Assembly: GCA_942491935.1 (NCBI GenBank)
Contig: CALOCZ010000076.1
Coordinates: forward strand, 43,107-107,106
Origin: JAGTVG01 sp942491935
GTDB lineage: Bacteria > Bacteroidota > Bacteroidia > Cytophagales > Cyclobacteriaceae
Direction of reading: 5' to 3'
Length of the DNA stretch: 64,000 nucleotides
Under the pieces are notes generated by a model. That model made no database searches and was not told the origin of the DNA. It saw only the letters and a list, made by a program, of their open reading frames with translations. Each line of letters begins with the position of its first letter. Positions within the stretch are counted from its first letter, which is position 1. Both the position numbers and the translations under genes were made by a program. This document shows positions 1-8,826 of this stretch, in pieces.

Positions 1-332
1 ACAAGCAATTATCGGTCTTTGTTGGTTTGATCATTACAAACTGTATTGTAATGGGTCGTTTAGAAGCATTTGCAATGGGTAATAAGCCATATGACTCAGT
101 TCTGGATGCATTTGGAAGCGCGATGGGTTATTCATGGATAATTATAGCAGTTGCTTTTTTCAGGGAACTATTAGGATCCGGGAAATTGTTTGGATTTGAA
201 GTATTCAATGCAATAGGATGGAGTAGCTTCCCTACAAATGGATTGATGGTATCACCTGTTGGAGCTTTTATTATATTAGGACTGATCATCTGGATTCAAA
301 GGGCAAAGAGTGGTTATGTTGAACAACATTAA
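1..332 (+). CDS. nqrD: Na+-translocating NADH:quinone reductase subunit D (3' part)
   Basis: The frame is open from base 3, so this is the C-terminal part of a gene that starts before the window. NqrD is one of the integral membrane subunits of Na+-NQR, which couples NADH oxidation and quinone reduction to sodium export. About 110 residues are visible, including the family-typical stretches TNCIVMGRLEAFAMGNKP and FFRELLGSGKLFGF and two hydrophobic helices. A TTG at 27 is internal, not the start. nqrE follows after 9 nt, as in the usual nqrABCDEF order. The identification is firm; only the start is missing. Confidence 0.95.
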   Translation, partial: KQLSVFVGLIITNCIVMGRLEAFAMGNKPYDSVLDAFGSAMGYSWIIIAVAFFRELLGSGKLFGFEVFNAIGWSSFPTNGLMVSPVGAFIILGLIIWIQRAKSGYVEQH

Positions 333-341
333 TAATTAAAA

Positions 342-965
342 ATGGAATTAATTAGTCTAGGAGTAAAATCAATATTTATAGAGAACATGGTATTTGCCTA
401 TTTCCTGGGCATGTGTTCTTATCTGGCAGTTTCCAAAAAAGTTAGCACTGCTTTTGGGTTGGGATTAGCCGTCATATTTGTTTTGGCCTTTACCGTTCCG
501 GTGAACTGGATATTAAATGAATATGTATTATCAGAAGGTGCATTGGCAAAATGGCTTCCGGCAAGTTTGGGAGATTTTTCCACTGTTAATTTGTCTTTCC
601 TTCAGTTTATTATGTTTATAGCTACTATCGCTGCCATGGTACAACTTGTTGAGATGGTTATTGAGAAATTCTCCCCGGCATTATATGGATCGCTTGGAAT
701 ATTCCTGCCTTTGATTGCAGTTAACTGTGCCATTCTTGGATCTTCACTGTTTATGGCTCAAAGAAGCTATACTTTTACAGAAGCAACTGTTTTTGGGTTT
801 TCTTCAGGGGTCGGCTTTTTCCTTGCAATAATTGCCATTGCTGCCATCAGGGAAAAGATGAAATACTCTCAAGTTCCGGACGGATTGAAAGGCCTAGGCA
901 TCACTATGTTGCTAACCGGGCTTATGGGAATTGCATTTATGTCTTTCCTTGGGATTTCTATTTGA
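342..965 (+). CDS. nqrE: Na+-translocating NADH:quinone reductase subunit E
   Basis: A 207-residue protein, the normal NqrE length, with six predicted membrane helices. The stretches SIFIENMVFAYFLGMCSYLA and PLIAVNCAILGSSLFM are characteristic. NqrD and NqrE lie side by side in the membrane and each carries a conserved Cys (here in the GMCS and VNCA regions) that in the family binds an iron cofactor at their interface. It starts 9 nt after nqrD. A strong hairpin terminator follows at 986 and the next gene is DUF2721 rather than nqrF, so the operon seems to end here. Confidence 0.96.
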   Translation: MELISLGVKSIFIENMVFAYFLGMCSYLAVSKKVSTAFGLGLAVIFVLAFTVPVNWILNEYVLSEGALAKWLPASLGDFSTVNLSFLQFIMFIATIAAMVQLVEMVIEKFSPALYGSLGIFLPLIAVNCAILGSSLFMAQRSYTFTEATVFGFSSGVGFFLAIIAIAAIREKMKYSQVPDGLKGLGITMLLTGLMGIAFMSFLGISI

Positions 966-985
966 TAATAAAAAAATTAACTTAC

Positions 986-1030
986 AATCCCGCTTCGGCC
1001 TGCCTACCGCAGGCGAGCGGGATTTTTTAT
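986..1030 (+). terminator. Rho-independent terminator after nqrE
   Basis: An 8-bp outer stem (986-993 with 1017-1024, AATCCCGC/GCGGGATT) encloses a second perfect 6-bp stem (998-1003 with 1009-1014, GCCTGC/GCAGGC) with a 5-nt loop, followed by TTTTTTATTTTT. The inner GC-rich core resembles short dispersed palindromes common in Bacteroidota genomes; I saw no second copy in this window. Confidence 0.85.
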
Positions 1031-1040
1031 TTTTACTAAG

Positions 1041-1433
1041 ATGGATATAAACCTGACTACACCCGCTCTATTATTTCCAGCCATATCGCTCTTGCTGTTA
1101 GCTTATACTAATCGATTTCTCGCCCTGGCGACATTGATACGGACATTGCATGCAAAATACAAGGAGGATCCACACGATGTGATACTTGGACAAATAAAGA
1201 ATTTAAGGAAACGTGTTATCCTGATAAGGAATATGCAAGCCTTTGGTGTATTGAGCCTTTTGCTTTGTGTAGTATGTATGTTCCTTCTGTTTGCCAATGA
1301 ACAAATAGCGGGCAGATATACTTTTGGCATAAGCCTTATATTATTGATCATATCCCTAGCGTTATCAGTTTATGAGATCCAGATATCTGTAAAAGCACTT
1401 AAACTGCAGTTAGGTGATATGGAGGAGTTTTAA
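1041..1433 (+). CDS. DUF2721 family membrane protein
   Basis: A 130-residue protein that fits the DUF2721 family: an N-terminal membrane helix (about residues 9-28), a basic cytoplasmic stretch (KNLRKRVILIRNMQ), and a helical hairpin in the second half (about 66-85 and 92-112), ending in a short acidic tail. Biochemical function is unknown. It sits between the nqr terminator and nhaC, 41 nt before the latter, so it may share a transcript with the antiporter. The family assignment is from overall pattern; nothing in the sequence suggests a catalytic site. Confidence 0.8.
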   Translation: MDINLTTPALLFPAISLLLLAYTNRFLALATLIRTLHAKYKEDPHDVILGQIKNLRKRVILIRNMQAFGVLSLLLCVVCMFLLFANEQIAGRYTFGISLILLIISLALSVYEIQISVKALKLQLGDMEEF

Positions 1434-1474
1434 TTTTTTTTCATATATTGGCAACCTGAATTAAAAACTCCTGC

Positions 1475-2953
1475 ATGGCGAAGAATGAGCGTAGAGAACC
1501 AACATTAATTGAATCCTTAATCCCGGTTTTATTCCTTATCGTATTTCTGGCATTTAATGTATATGTGTTTGGCGATGATTCATTATCCGGATCCAATCAA
1601 ATGGTATTGATCATATCAGGAGCATTTGCAGCATTGGTCGCCATACGATCCGGTTTAGGTTGGAAAGAGCTTAGAATAGGTATTGTAAAAACTATAAATG
1701 CTGCTCTTCCCTCCATCCTAATATTATTGTTAATAGGATCGCTAGCTGGTACCTGGTTGATAAGCGGGATTGTCCCCGCCATGATATATTATGGATTAAA
1801 GATTATTCACCCTGCTATCTTTCTATTTGCTGCTTGCCTGGTCAGTGCCATTATATCACTGGCCACCGGAAGTTCATGGTCTACTGTGGCTACCTTAGGA
1901 GTGGCAATGATGGGTATAGGGACAACCCTTGGATATCACACAGGATTGGTTGGCGGGGCTATTATATCGGGAGCCTACTTTGGAGATAAAATGTCACCTT
2001 TATCTGATACCACCAATCTGGCCCCTGCTATGGCGGGAACAGATCTGTTTACACATATCAGATATATGACCATTACCACAGTGCCTTCTATGATTATATC
2101 CCTTATTTTATTTCTTGTAATTGGCTTCTGGACAGATACGAGTGGTGCAACAACAAATATGGAAGATGTTTTAATAGCTATTGAAGGTTCATTTGATATT
2201 AACCTGATTCTTTTCGCTGTACCAGGGCTGGTGATCTTTCTGATAATAAGAAAAGTTTCTCCATTGCCTGCTCTTCTTGCAGGAACCTTGTTGGGAGCCG
2301 TATTTGCACTTATTTTTCAGCCCAATATTATTCACAGCATCTCAGGGATTAGCAACGATTATGTAAAATCGGCTTATGTGGGTATTATGAAGGCAATGTA
2401 TACCACTACAAGCATAGAAACTTCTAATGCCCAGGTTAATGCATTGTTGACAACTGGAGGAATGAGTGGTATGCTGAATACGATATGGCTGATCATTAGT
2501 GCAATGACTTTTGGGGGAATAATGGATGCCGCTGGATTTCTTAAGAGGATTACGAAATCTATCATATCTTATGCGAATACTACTGGTTCATTAATTGCTT
2601 CAACAGCTGGTTCCTGTATTTTCTTTAACTTGACCGCTAGTGATCAATACCTGGCTATAGTTGTTCCAGGGAGGATGTTTGCATCAATCTATGAAGAAAG
2701 AAATCTGGCACCGGAAAACCTGAGCCGTACCCTTGAGGATTCCGGAACGGTAACTTCTGTACTTGTTCCATGGAATACCTGTGGAGCTTATATGTCATCC
2801 GTTCTAGGCGTGGCAACACTTACCTACCTTCCATATTGTTTCTTTAATATAATTAGTCCTTTTATGACCATTCTTTTTGGTTTCCTAGGAATAAAGATCA
2901 AAAAATTAACGAAACAACAAGGAGAGAGTAAAGCTGAAATCGCTGATCTTTAA
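1475..2953 (+). CDS. nhaC: NhaC-family Na+/H+ antiporter
   Basis: A 492-residue polytopic membrane protein with about 11-12 helices. It matches the NhaC family by the motif run ATGSSWSTVATLGVAMMGIG and the downstream GAYFGDKMSPLSDTTNLA, a conserved ion-translocation segment with acidic and polar residues. A later SDQYLAIVVPGRMF segment and LVPWNTCGAYMSSVLGV are also typical. It should exchange Na+ for protons (some relatives exchange malate/lactate with Na+) in the inner membrane. The Na+-NQR genes just upstream give it a sodium-cycle context. It ends 84 nt before the convergent alanine dehydrogenase-like gene. Confidence 0.92.
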   Translation: MAKNERREPTLIESLIPVLFLIVFLAFNVYVFGDDSLSGSNQMVLIISGAFAALVAIRSGLGWKELRIGIVKTINAALPSILILLLIGSLAGTWLISGIVPAMIYYGLKIIHPAIFLFAACLVSAIISLATGSSWSTVATLGVAMMGIGTTLGYHTGLVGGAIISGAYFGDKMSPLSDTTNLAPAMAGTDLFTHIRYMTITTVPSMIISLILFLVIGFWTDTSGATTNMEDVLIAIEGSFDINLILFAVPGLVIFLIIRKVSPLPALLAGTLLGAVFALIFQPNIIHSISGISNDYVKSAYVGIMKAMYTTTSIETSNAQVNALLTTGGMSGMLNTIWLIISAMTFGGIMDAAGFLKRITKSIISYANTTGSLIASTAGSCIFFNLTASDQYLAIVVPGRMFASIYEERNLAPENLSRTLEDSGTVTSVLVPWNTCGAYMSSVLGVATLTYLPYCFFNIISPFMTILFGFLGIKIKKLTKQQGESKAEIADL

Positions 2954-3037
2954 TGAAGATGGTTAACAACCGCATTATAAAAATCTTAAATTTACGCTCA
3001 AGTGCCTATTTGGATTATCAAGTGTATGATGATACAT

Positions 3038-4264
3038 TTAGAACTGTGCAGCAATTAGCAGGTTCAGATCTTTGTAAGGCATATTGAATTTATCGGCTAT
3101 ATGTTCATTGGTCACAAACCCATTATATGCATAGATCCCCCTCATAAACCATTGATTGTTAAAAATCATTCCGTCAATTCCACCTTCATCAGATGCCTGC
3201 AATAACATAGGCACAAAAATATTATTAAAAGCCGTGGTAGCTGTGCGCGGTACCCTGGAAGCTATATTAGGAACACAATAATGTATTACTCCATATTTCG
3301 TAAAAATTGGGTTGTCATGACTGGTAATTTCAGATGTCTCGATACACCCGCCCTGGTCAATGCTCACATCAATAATAACGGAACCGGATTTCATGGTAGA
3401 TACCATTTCTTCAGATATGATGATTTGCATCTTTCCTTTTTCAATTCTCATAGCCCCTATCAATACATCCGCCTGTTTTATTGAATCGGATAGCAACACA
3501 TTATTAAAAGTGGATGTGAATACCTGTTGCCCCAATGCATGTTTCAGCCGGCGTAATTTATATATGTTATTGTCGAAGATCTGGATATCTACGCCAAGGC
3601 CTAAAGCAGCCCTTGCGGTATATTCAGTTACTGTGCCAGCTCCCAGGATCACCACCTTAGCAGGAGGGACCCCTGTTATACCTCCTAAGAGTATACCTTT
3701 TCCATTATTTATATTACTTAAATATTCAGCGGCAATCAGCATTACGGTACTGCCGGCAATTTCACTCATAGCCCTAACAGCAGGCATTCCTCCAACTTTA
3801 TCTTCTATGAACTCATACGCCAAAGCTTTCAGCTTTTTATTATTGATTGCTCTCAAATACTCCGGCGTCTGATTTCCCAATTGTAGTGCAGAAATGAGCA
3901 CCTTTCCCGGATTCATGTATTGGATCTCATCAATGGTAGGTGGTTCCACCTTCAGGATAATGTCTGCTTTGAATACTTCTTCTGTTGAATAGACTATTTT
4001 GGCTCCAGCATCACTGAATTCTTTATCTGTAAATCGCGATTCTTTACCAGCACCGGTTTCAATCCGGATTTCATGACCATTATTAACGAGTAAATTTACC
4101 CCGTCAGGAGTGATTGCCAAACGATTTTCCTGAAAGGAATTCTCTTTAGGAATGCCTATGTATAGTGTATTTTGCTGTTTCTTTAATTTTAATAAAGACT
4201 CCTGTGGATATAACTTTGATTCTTGAGCTAACTCTTCGAATCCAGATCGATGCTGTTCACTCAT
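3038..4264 (-). CDS. ald: Alanine dehydrogenase/PntA-family protein (atypical active site)
   Basis: A 408-residue protein of the alanine dehydrogenase / transhydrogenase-alpha fold. An N-terminal extension of about 30 residues precedes LYIGIPKE; Arg48 corresponds to the substrate-binding Arg near residue 15 of classical enzymes. The Rossmann segment is VVILGAGTVTEYTARAA, and VSIDQGG keeps the conserved Asp. In an ungapped comparison with Bacillus Ald recalled from memory, the catalytic Lys (residue 74) is Glu107 here and the catalytic His (residue 95) is Gln128 (LISALQLG in place of LFTYLHLA). Related Bacteroidota proteins are usually annotated alanine dehydrogenase, but the lost pair, as in PntA, makes the activity uncertain. 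It overlaps tsaE by 8 nt and is the last gene of the porX-tsaE-ald run. Confidence 0.85.
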   Translation of the reverse strand: MSEQHRSGFEELAQESKLYPQESLLKLKKQQNTLYIGIPKENSFQENRLAITPDGVNLLVNNGHEIRIETGAGKESRFTDKEFSDAGAKIVYSTEEVFKADIILKVEPPTIDEIQYMNPGKVLISALQLGNQTPEYLRAINNKKLKALAYEFIEDKVGGMPAVRAMSEIAGSTVMLIAAEYLSNINNGKGILLGGITGVPPAKVVILGAGTVTEYTARAALGLGVDIQIFDNNIYKLRRLKHALGQQVFTSTFNNVLLSDSIKQADVLIGAMRIEKGKMQIIISEEMVSTMKSGSVIIDVSIDQGGCIETSEITSHDNPIFTKYGVIHYCVPNIASRVPRTATTAFNNIFVPMLLQASDEGGIDGMIFNNQWFMRGIYAYNGFVTNEHIADKFNMPYKDLNLLIAAQF

Positions 4265-4679
4265 GTTTTTTTATATTAAAGATTCTTAATTCTTTTTCAG
4301 GATTTAATATTGAAATCTCCAGGTATTTTTCAGGTAAAAGTGATTCTGCAATTTCAGGCCATTCAATGAAACAAAGAAAGCCAGATTCGAGATACTCATC
4401 AAATCCCAAGTCGAGAACTTCAGAAATGGTTTTGATCCGGAATAGATCAAAATGATAGATAGTTCCCCCATCAGGGGTTAAGTATTCGTTTATCAAGGCA
4501 TAAGATGGACTGCTAATGTTATCCAATACGTTCATTTGCTTAGCTACTTCCTGAATAAAAGTGGTTTTTCCGGCTCCCAGGTCCCCCTTAAGCACCCATA
4601 CGGTATATTCCTTGCCGTAGCGAATTATTTTTTTCGATACCTCAGGCAATTCCTGAATTGTCTGGCAGTAGATTTCCAA
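4257..4679 (-). CDS. tsaE: tRNA t6A37 biosynthesis ATPase TsaE
   Basis: A 140-residue P-loop ATPase. The Walker A motif GDLGAGKTT is at residues 32-40, followed by the family signature SSPSYALINEY and the aromatic/acidic segment YHFDLFRI, then IEWPE. TsaE works with TsaB and TsaD to make the universal N6-threonylcarbamoyladenosine at position 37 of ANN-decoding tRNAs. Length and motif order are normal. It lies 18 nt downstream of porX and overlaps the following gene by 8 nt, so translation of the three is probably coupled. Confidence 0.95.
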   Translation of the reverse strand: MEIYCQTIQELPEVSKKIIRYGKEYTVWVLKGDLGAGKTTFIQEVAKQMNVLDNISSPSYALINEYLTPDGGTIYHFDLFRIKTISEVLDLGFDEYLESGFLCFIEWPEIAESLLPEKYLEISILNPEKELRIFNIKKHE

Positions 4680-4697
4680 TGTAAAAAAAATTGAAGA

Positions 4698-6251
4698 TTA
4701 TTTCGAATTTAGGGAAATTATTGGAATTATCATCTCTTCAAGTGATAATCCTCCGTGTTGAAAAGTGTCACGGTAATAATTCACATAATAATTATAATTA
4801 TTGGGATAAGCGAAGAATTGGTCTTCCATGGCAAACACATATGTACTTGAAACATTGATCTTAGGAAGATGAAGTAACTCCGGATCCCTTATAAAGAAAA
4901 TTTTATTTTCATCAAAATTCAGATTTTTACCGACTTTATACCTCAGGTTTGTATTTGTATTTCTATCCCCAATAATTTTAAAAGGCCTTTTAACCCGGAT
5001 TGTGCCATGATCAGTGCTAATAATTAATTTTGCTCCCTGATCAGCAATTCTTTTAATGGACTCATAAAGCGGGGAATGAATAAACCAGGAACGGGTAATT
5101 GATCTGTATGCAGCTTCGTTTGGCGCCAATTCCCTTATCATTTCCATTTCGGTCCTTGCATGAGAAAGCATATCGACAAAATTATATACGATCACACTAA
5201 GATCATTTTGCAGAATATTTGGGATGTTATCAATCATCATTCTACCCTGGGAAAGGTTTTTTATCTTATTATATGAAACTTTTAGATCCATCCCCTTGGA
5301 TTTCAGATACCTTTTTAGAAAATCATCTTCAAAATTGTTCTTTCCGCCTTCCTGGTCTTCACCCACCCAGATATCTGAATGCCTATTCGCCATCTCAAGT
5401 GGCATTAATCCTGAGAAAATAGCATTTCTTGCATAAGCTGTCGTTGTCGGTAGAATGCTGTAATAGGTTTCAAAGGTTTCCAGACTAAAGGATTCAAGAA
5501 TATAAGGTTCAATGATCTTCCATTGGTCAAGTCTCATATTGTCAATTACCAGGAATACTGTAGGGGTTCCTTTCTGAACATGCGGAAGCACTTTAGTTTC
5601 AAACAATTTGTGGGACAACAGGGGTTTGTCTTCTTCTTTTTCATCCAGCCAATACTGGTAATTCTCCTTAATAAACCTTGCAAAGTTGCTATTTGCCTCA
5701 GCCATTTGCATATTCAGAATTTCGGTCATTTCCTTATTCTGGGTGTTTTCAAATTCAAGTTCCCAGAAAACCAGCTTTTTATAAATGTCCGCCCATTCAT
5801 TATGGTCTAGATTTCCATTTACTGCCATACTGATTTTCTGAAATTCCTGCTGATAGTCCAGATTTGCCTTTTCGTTGACCAGTCTTTTATTATCGAGGAT
5901 CTTTTTTACACTAAGCAGGATCTGGTGCGGATTTAAAGGTTTTATCAGATAATCTGCAATCTTTGAGGCAATAGCCTCTTCCATGATATGTTCTTCCTCA
6001 CTTTTCGTGATCATCACTACCGGAAGACTGGGTTTCATAGATTTTATGTGCGTTAGTGTCTCCAACCCTGACATGCCTGGCATATTCTCATCCAAAAACA
6101 CAACATCATAATTGACCGATTCGCATTTATCCAATGCATCAGCCCCACTGTTGACTGGTGTCACATCATACCCTTTTTTATCCAGGAACATTATATGGGG
6201 TTTCAGGAGGTCAATTTCATCGTCCGCCCATAAAATAGTATATCTTTGCAT
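4698..6251 (-). CDS. porX: PorX-type response regulator with PglZ domain
   Basis: A 517-residue protein. The N-terminal receiver domain (about 1-120) has the acidic pocket ADDE (residues 9-12), the phospho-acceptor Asp54 in VVFLDENMPG, Thr82 and Lys104. After a helical linker comes an alkaline-phosphatase-superfamily PglZ domain (about 225-515) with metal and catalytic residues in FLVIDNMRLDQW (Asp237), LPTTTAYARN (Thr270/271), FVDMLSH (Asp360, His364), STDHG (Asp414, His415) and QHGG (His499). In Porphyromonas and Flavobacterium PorX works with the sensor PorY to control type IX secretion. No porY or T9SS component is near. tsaE follows 18 nt downstream; the divergent HD gene begins within about 60 nt. 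Confidence 0.93.
   Translation of the reverse strand: MQRYTILWADDEIDLLKPHIMFLDKKGYDVTPVNSGADALDKCESVNYDVVFLDENMPGMSGLETLTHIKSMKPSLPVVMITKSEEEHIMEEAIASKIADYLIKPLNPHQILLSVKKILDNKRLVNEKANLDYQQEFQKISMAVNGNLDHNEWADIYKKLVFWELEFENTQNKEMTEILNMQMAEANSNFARFIKENYQYWLDEKEEDKPLLSHKLFETKVLPHVQKGTPTVFLVIDNMRLDQWKIIEPYILESFSLETFETYYSILPTTTAYARNAIFSGLMPLEMANRHSDIWVGEDQEGGKNNFEDDFLKRYLKSKGMDLKVSYNKIKNLSQGRMMIDNIPNILQNDLSVIVYNFVDMLSHARTEMEMIRELAPNEAAYRSITRSWFIHSPLYESIKRIADQGAKLIISTDHGTIRVKRPFKIIGDRNTNTNLRYKVGKNLNFDENKIFFIRDPELLHLPKINVSSTYVFAMEDQFFAYPNNYNYYVNYYRDTFQHGGLSLEEMIIPIISLNSK
6241..6248 (+). promoter_or_regulatory. Possible -7 box for the HD hydrolase gene
   Basis: TATCTTTG matches the Bacteroidota -7 consensus TAnnTTTG. 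It overlaps the first codons of porX on the other strand. A start of transcription near 6254 would exclude the ATG at 6246 and favour the TTG at 6312 for the HD gene. No clear TTG -33 element lies 19-21 nt upstream, so support is weak. Confidence 0.25.
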
Positions 6252-6311
6252 AATTATCTTAATATTGAATTCCTTACTATATTACCATATAGAATTCCAA
6301 ATACTTTAAGT

Positions 6312-7541
6312 TTGAATAAGAAAAAAATAATTAATGATCCAATTTACGGATTTATTAGAATTCCAGAGGGAATTATTTTTAGAATTATTGAACATCCGTA
6401 TTTTCAACGCTTGAGAAGGATCAATCAACTTGGCTTAACTGACTTTGTTTACCCGGGAGCTACCCATACGCGGTTTCATCATGCCATAGGATCAATGCAC
6501 TTAATGGACATGGCTTTGACAAGTTTAAGGGCCAAGGGTATTGACATCAGTGATGACGAATTTGAAAGTGCCTTAATCACCATATTATTGCATGATATCG
6601 GGCATGGTCCATTTTCACATGCCCTCGAATTCAGCCTGATCAAAGGGATAGAGCACGAAAAAATATCAGCATTGATCATGCAGTTGTTCAACCTGGAGAT
6701 GGACAATAAGCTGGACATTGCTTTGAAGATATTCAATGGGACTTACCATAAAAAGTTTTTAAGTCAGCTGGTAGCCAGTCAGCTCGATGTTGATCGTTTA
6801 GATTATTTAAACAGGGACAGCTTCTTTACAGGGGTAAGTGAAGGGAAGGTTGGATTTGAACGTATTTTGAAAATGTTGAATGTGCGTGATCAGGAGATTG
6901 TAGTTGAAGAAAAGGCGATATATAGTATTGAGAACTTTTTAAGTTCCCGCCGTCTGATGTATTGGCAGGTATATTTGCATAAGACTACAGTGGCAGCTGA
7001 AACCTTGTTAATAAAATTAATCAAAAGAGCTAAAAAACTTGCTGGAGAAGGTAAACTCGAGACCAGGAACAAATCTCTGATGTTGTTTCTTCTTAATGAT
7101 TATTCATTGGAAGATTTTCAGGGCCGCGGAGAGATCCTTTCTGCATTTTTATCCCTGGATGATAATGACCTATGGGGAGCTATTAAAATCTGGAAGCACC
7201 ATGATGATCAGGTCCTATCAGAATTATGCCGGATGCTGATCGAGAGAGACCTTTTTAAGATCCGGATTTATAATAAACCGGTACCCAAAAACCAGGTAAA
7301 TTCACTCAGGAAAATATTCGCGGAGAGGTTCCATCTGTCAAAAAAAGATGCTTCCTACTTCGTTAATGTAGGGAAATTAAGTAACTCAGCTTACGAGCTT
7401 GCAAATTCCCGGATAAATGTACTAATGAAGAATGGAGATATCGTAGATATCGCTTCGGCATCGGATTTGCCTAATATCAAAGCCCTTAGCAAAATTGTCA
7501 ATAAATATTATCTATGCTTTCCCAAAAGTGTATCTTTGTGA
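6312..7541 (+). CDS. HD-domain phosphohydrolase (dGTPase/SAMHD1-like)
   Basis: About 409 residues. The HD metal-binding pattern is clear: HH in TRFHHAIGSMHL, LLHDIGHGPFSHALE, and the distal Asp in SQLDVDRLDYLNRDSF. The family hydrolyses nucleotides such as dNTPs; the exact substrate cannot be read from sequence. I chose TTG at 6312 because the conserved family start is NKKKIINDPIYGFI and the next upstream candidate, ATG at 6246, overlaps the divergent porX start by 6 nt and adds a non-conserved 22-residue leader. The ATG remains possible. lpxD follows after only 15 nt. Confidence 0.88.
   Translation: MNKKKIINDPIYGFIRIPEGIIFRIIEHPYFQRLRRINQLGLTDFVYPGATHTRFHHAIGSMHLMDMALTSLRAKGIDISDDEFESALITILLHDIGHGPFSHALEFSLIKGIEHEKISALIMQLFNLEMDNKLDIALKIFNGTYHKKFLSQLVASQLDVDRLDYLNRDSFFTGVSEGKVGFERILKMLNVRDQEIVVEEKAIYSIENFLSSRRLMYWQVYLHKTTVAAETLLIKLIKRAKKLAGEGKLETRNKSLMLFLLNDYSLEDFQGRGEILSAFLSLDDNDLWGAIKIWKHHDDQVLSELCRMLIERDLFKIRIYNKPVPKNQVNSLRKIFAERFHLSKKDASYFVNVGKLSNSAYELANSRINVLMKNGDIVDIASASDLPNIKALSKIVNKYYLCFPKSVSL
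7531..7538 (+). promoter_or_regulatory. Possible -7 box of an lpxD promoter
   Basis: TATCTTTG fits TAnnTTTG and lies 18 nt before the lpxD ATG, at the very end of the HD hydrolase gene. No convincing -33 TTG is present. lpxD could therefore be expressed on its own or by read-through. Confidence 0.3.
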
Positions 7542-7556
7542 ATCTTTTGATCAATC

Positions 7557-8597
7557 ATGAAATTCCCAATAAAACAAATAGCCGGATTACTTCAAGGAGA
7601 AATAGTAGGTGACGATAATCTTGTCATCGATAATTTAAGCACCTTGGAAAACGCTGTGGAAGGATGTATTTCTTTCCTTTCTAATCCAAAATATGAAAAT
7701 TTCATATACGAAACGAAAGCATCTGCCGTCATTGTAAAAGATGATTTCAAGCCTGCCAAAGAAATCAAACCCACTTTAATTAAAGTTAAAGACCCATACC
7801 TTTCTTTTTCGATTTTGCTTGAAGAATATGATAAATTGGTCAGTTATCTTAAAGTAGGGGTGGAAGAGCCCAGCTTTATCGGGAAAGGCAGTAAAACAGG
7901 AGAGGAGGTTTACCGGGGGGCTTTTTCATATATAGGTGAAAATGTAAGTATTGGCAATAATGTTAAAATATATCCCCATGTTTATATTGGAGATGGAGTT
8001 AAGGTAGGAGATAACACCATTCTTTATCCGGGAGTTAAGATCTATACGAATGTACAAATTGGCACCAATTGTCATATTCATGCAGGGGCTATAATAGGAA
8101 GTGATGGATTTGGATATGCACCGCAGAAAGATGGTACATACAAAAAAATACCGCAATTGGGGAATGTAGTCATTGAAGACAATGTAGATATTGGATCAAA
8201 TACGGTTCTTGATTGTGCTACACTTGAATCCACAATTATCAAAGCTGGTGCTAAATTAGATAACCTTATACAAATAGCTCATAACGTGGTAATTGGCGAA
8301 AATACTGTTATTGCCGGACAGGCAGGGATTTCAGGATCAACCAAAATCGGGAAGAATTGCGTTTTAGCTGGACAGGTCGGAATTGCAGGACATGTAGATA
8401 TTACCGATAAAGTTACCATTGGAGCACAAGCCGGTATAACAAAATCCATTACAACCGAAGGCCAGATCGTGCTGGGAAGTCCGGCTATTCCGGTAGGCGA
8501 TTTCAGAAGGGTATTTACTGTCTTCAAAAAATTGCCTGAACTCCAGGAGAAGATCTTAAAGTTAGAAGACAGCGTCAGAAACTTCCAGGAAGGATAA
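7557..8597 (+). CDS. lpxD: UDP-3-O-(3-hydroxyacyl)glucosamine N-acyltransferase LpxD
   Basis: A 346-residue protein. The N-terminal uridine-binding domain (about 1-100) is followed by a left-handed beta-helix with hexapeptide repeats (about 105-320), containing the LpxD signature HAGAIIGSDGFGYAPQ and the catalytic His242 in QIAHNVVIGENT. The C-terminal helix (about 320-346) fits normal length. It adds the second acyl chain to UDP-acylglucosamine in lipid A synthesis in the cytoplasm. lpxC-fabZ and lpxA follow on the same strand after a 372-nt gap, so this is a split lpx locus. Confidence 0.96.
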   Translation: MKFPIKQIAGLLQGEIVGDDNLVIDNLSTLENAVEGCISFLSNPKYENFIYETKASAVIVKDDFKPAKEIKPTLIKVKDPYLSFSILLEEYDKLVSYLKVGVEEPSFIGKGSKTGEEVYRGAFSYIGENVSIGNNVKIYPHVYIGDGVKVGDNTILYPGVKIYTNVQIGTNCHIHAGAIIGSDGFGYAPQKDGTYKKIPQLGNVVIEDNVDIGSNTVLDCATLESTIIKAGAKLDNLIQIAHNVVIGENTVIAGQAGISGSTKIGKNCVLAGQVGIAGHVDITDKVTIGAQAGITKSITTEGQIVLGSPAIPVGDFRRVFTVFKKLPELQEKILKLEDSVRNFQEG

Positions 8598-8784
8598 GAA
8601 TCTGAACAACCAGATATTTCTAAATCCACATGTTGATATATATGCCTTTTATTTCTTACATAATTGATTATTTTACTTTCATATAATTCTTTTGAAAATT
8701 AAGCTATAGGATAATAAAAGATATACTTTAAAGGATATGGCTAAATGCCTTATGATCTGATTTTGAATAAGTATCGAATAAGAT

Positions 8785-8816
8785 GTGGCGCAAAAGTTAG
8801 AAAAATCGTATACTTG
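8785..8816 (+). promoter_or_regulatory. Possible promoter of lpxC-fabZ
   Basis: TATACTTG at 8809-8816 is one base from TAnnTTTG, preceded about 20 nt upstream by TGTGG in place of TTG/TTTG. Transcription from here would start near 8823, just before the inverted repeat. The match is imperfect and the call is tentative. Confidence 0.25.
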
Positions 8817-8826
8817 CAGGTTAATA

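Noticed and set aside
3360..3872. Open frame of 170 codons opposite the alanine dehydrogenase-like gene
   Set aside because: It is a shadow of the real gene; no recognisable domain or start signal.
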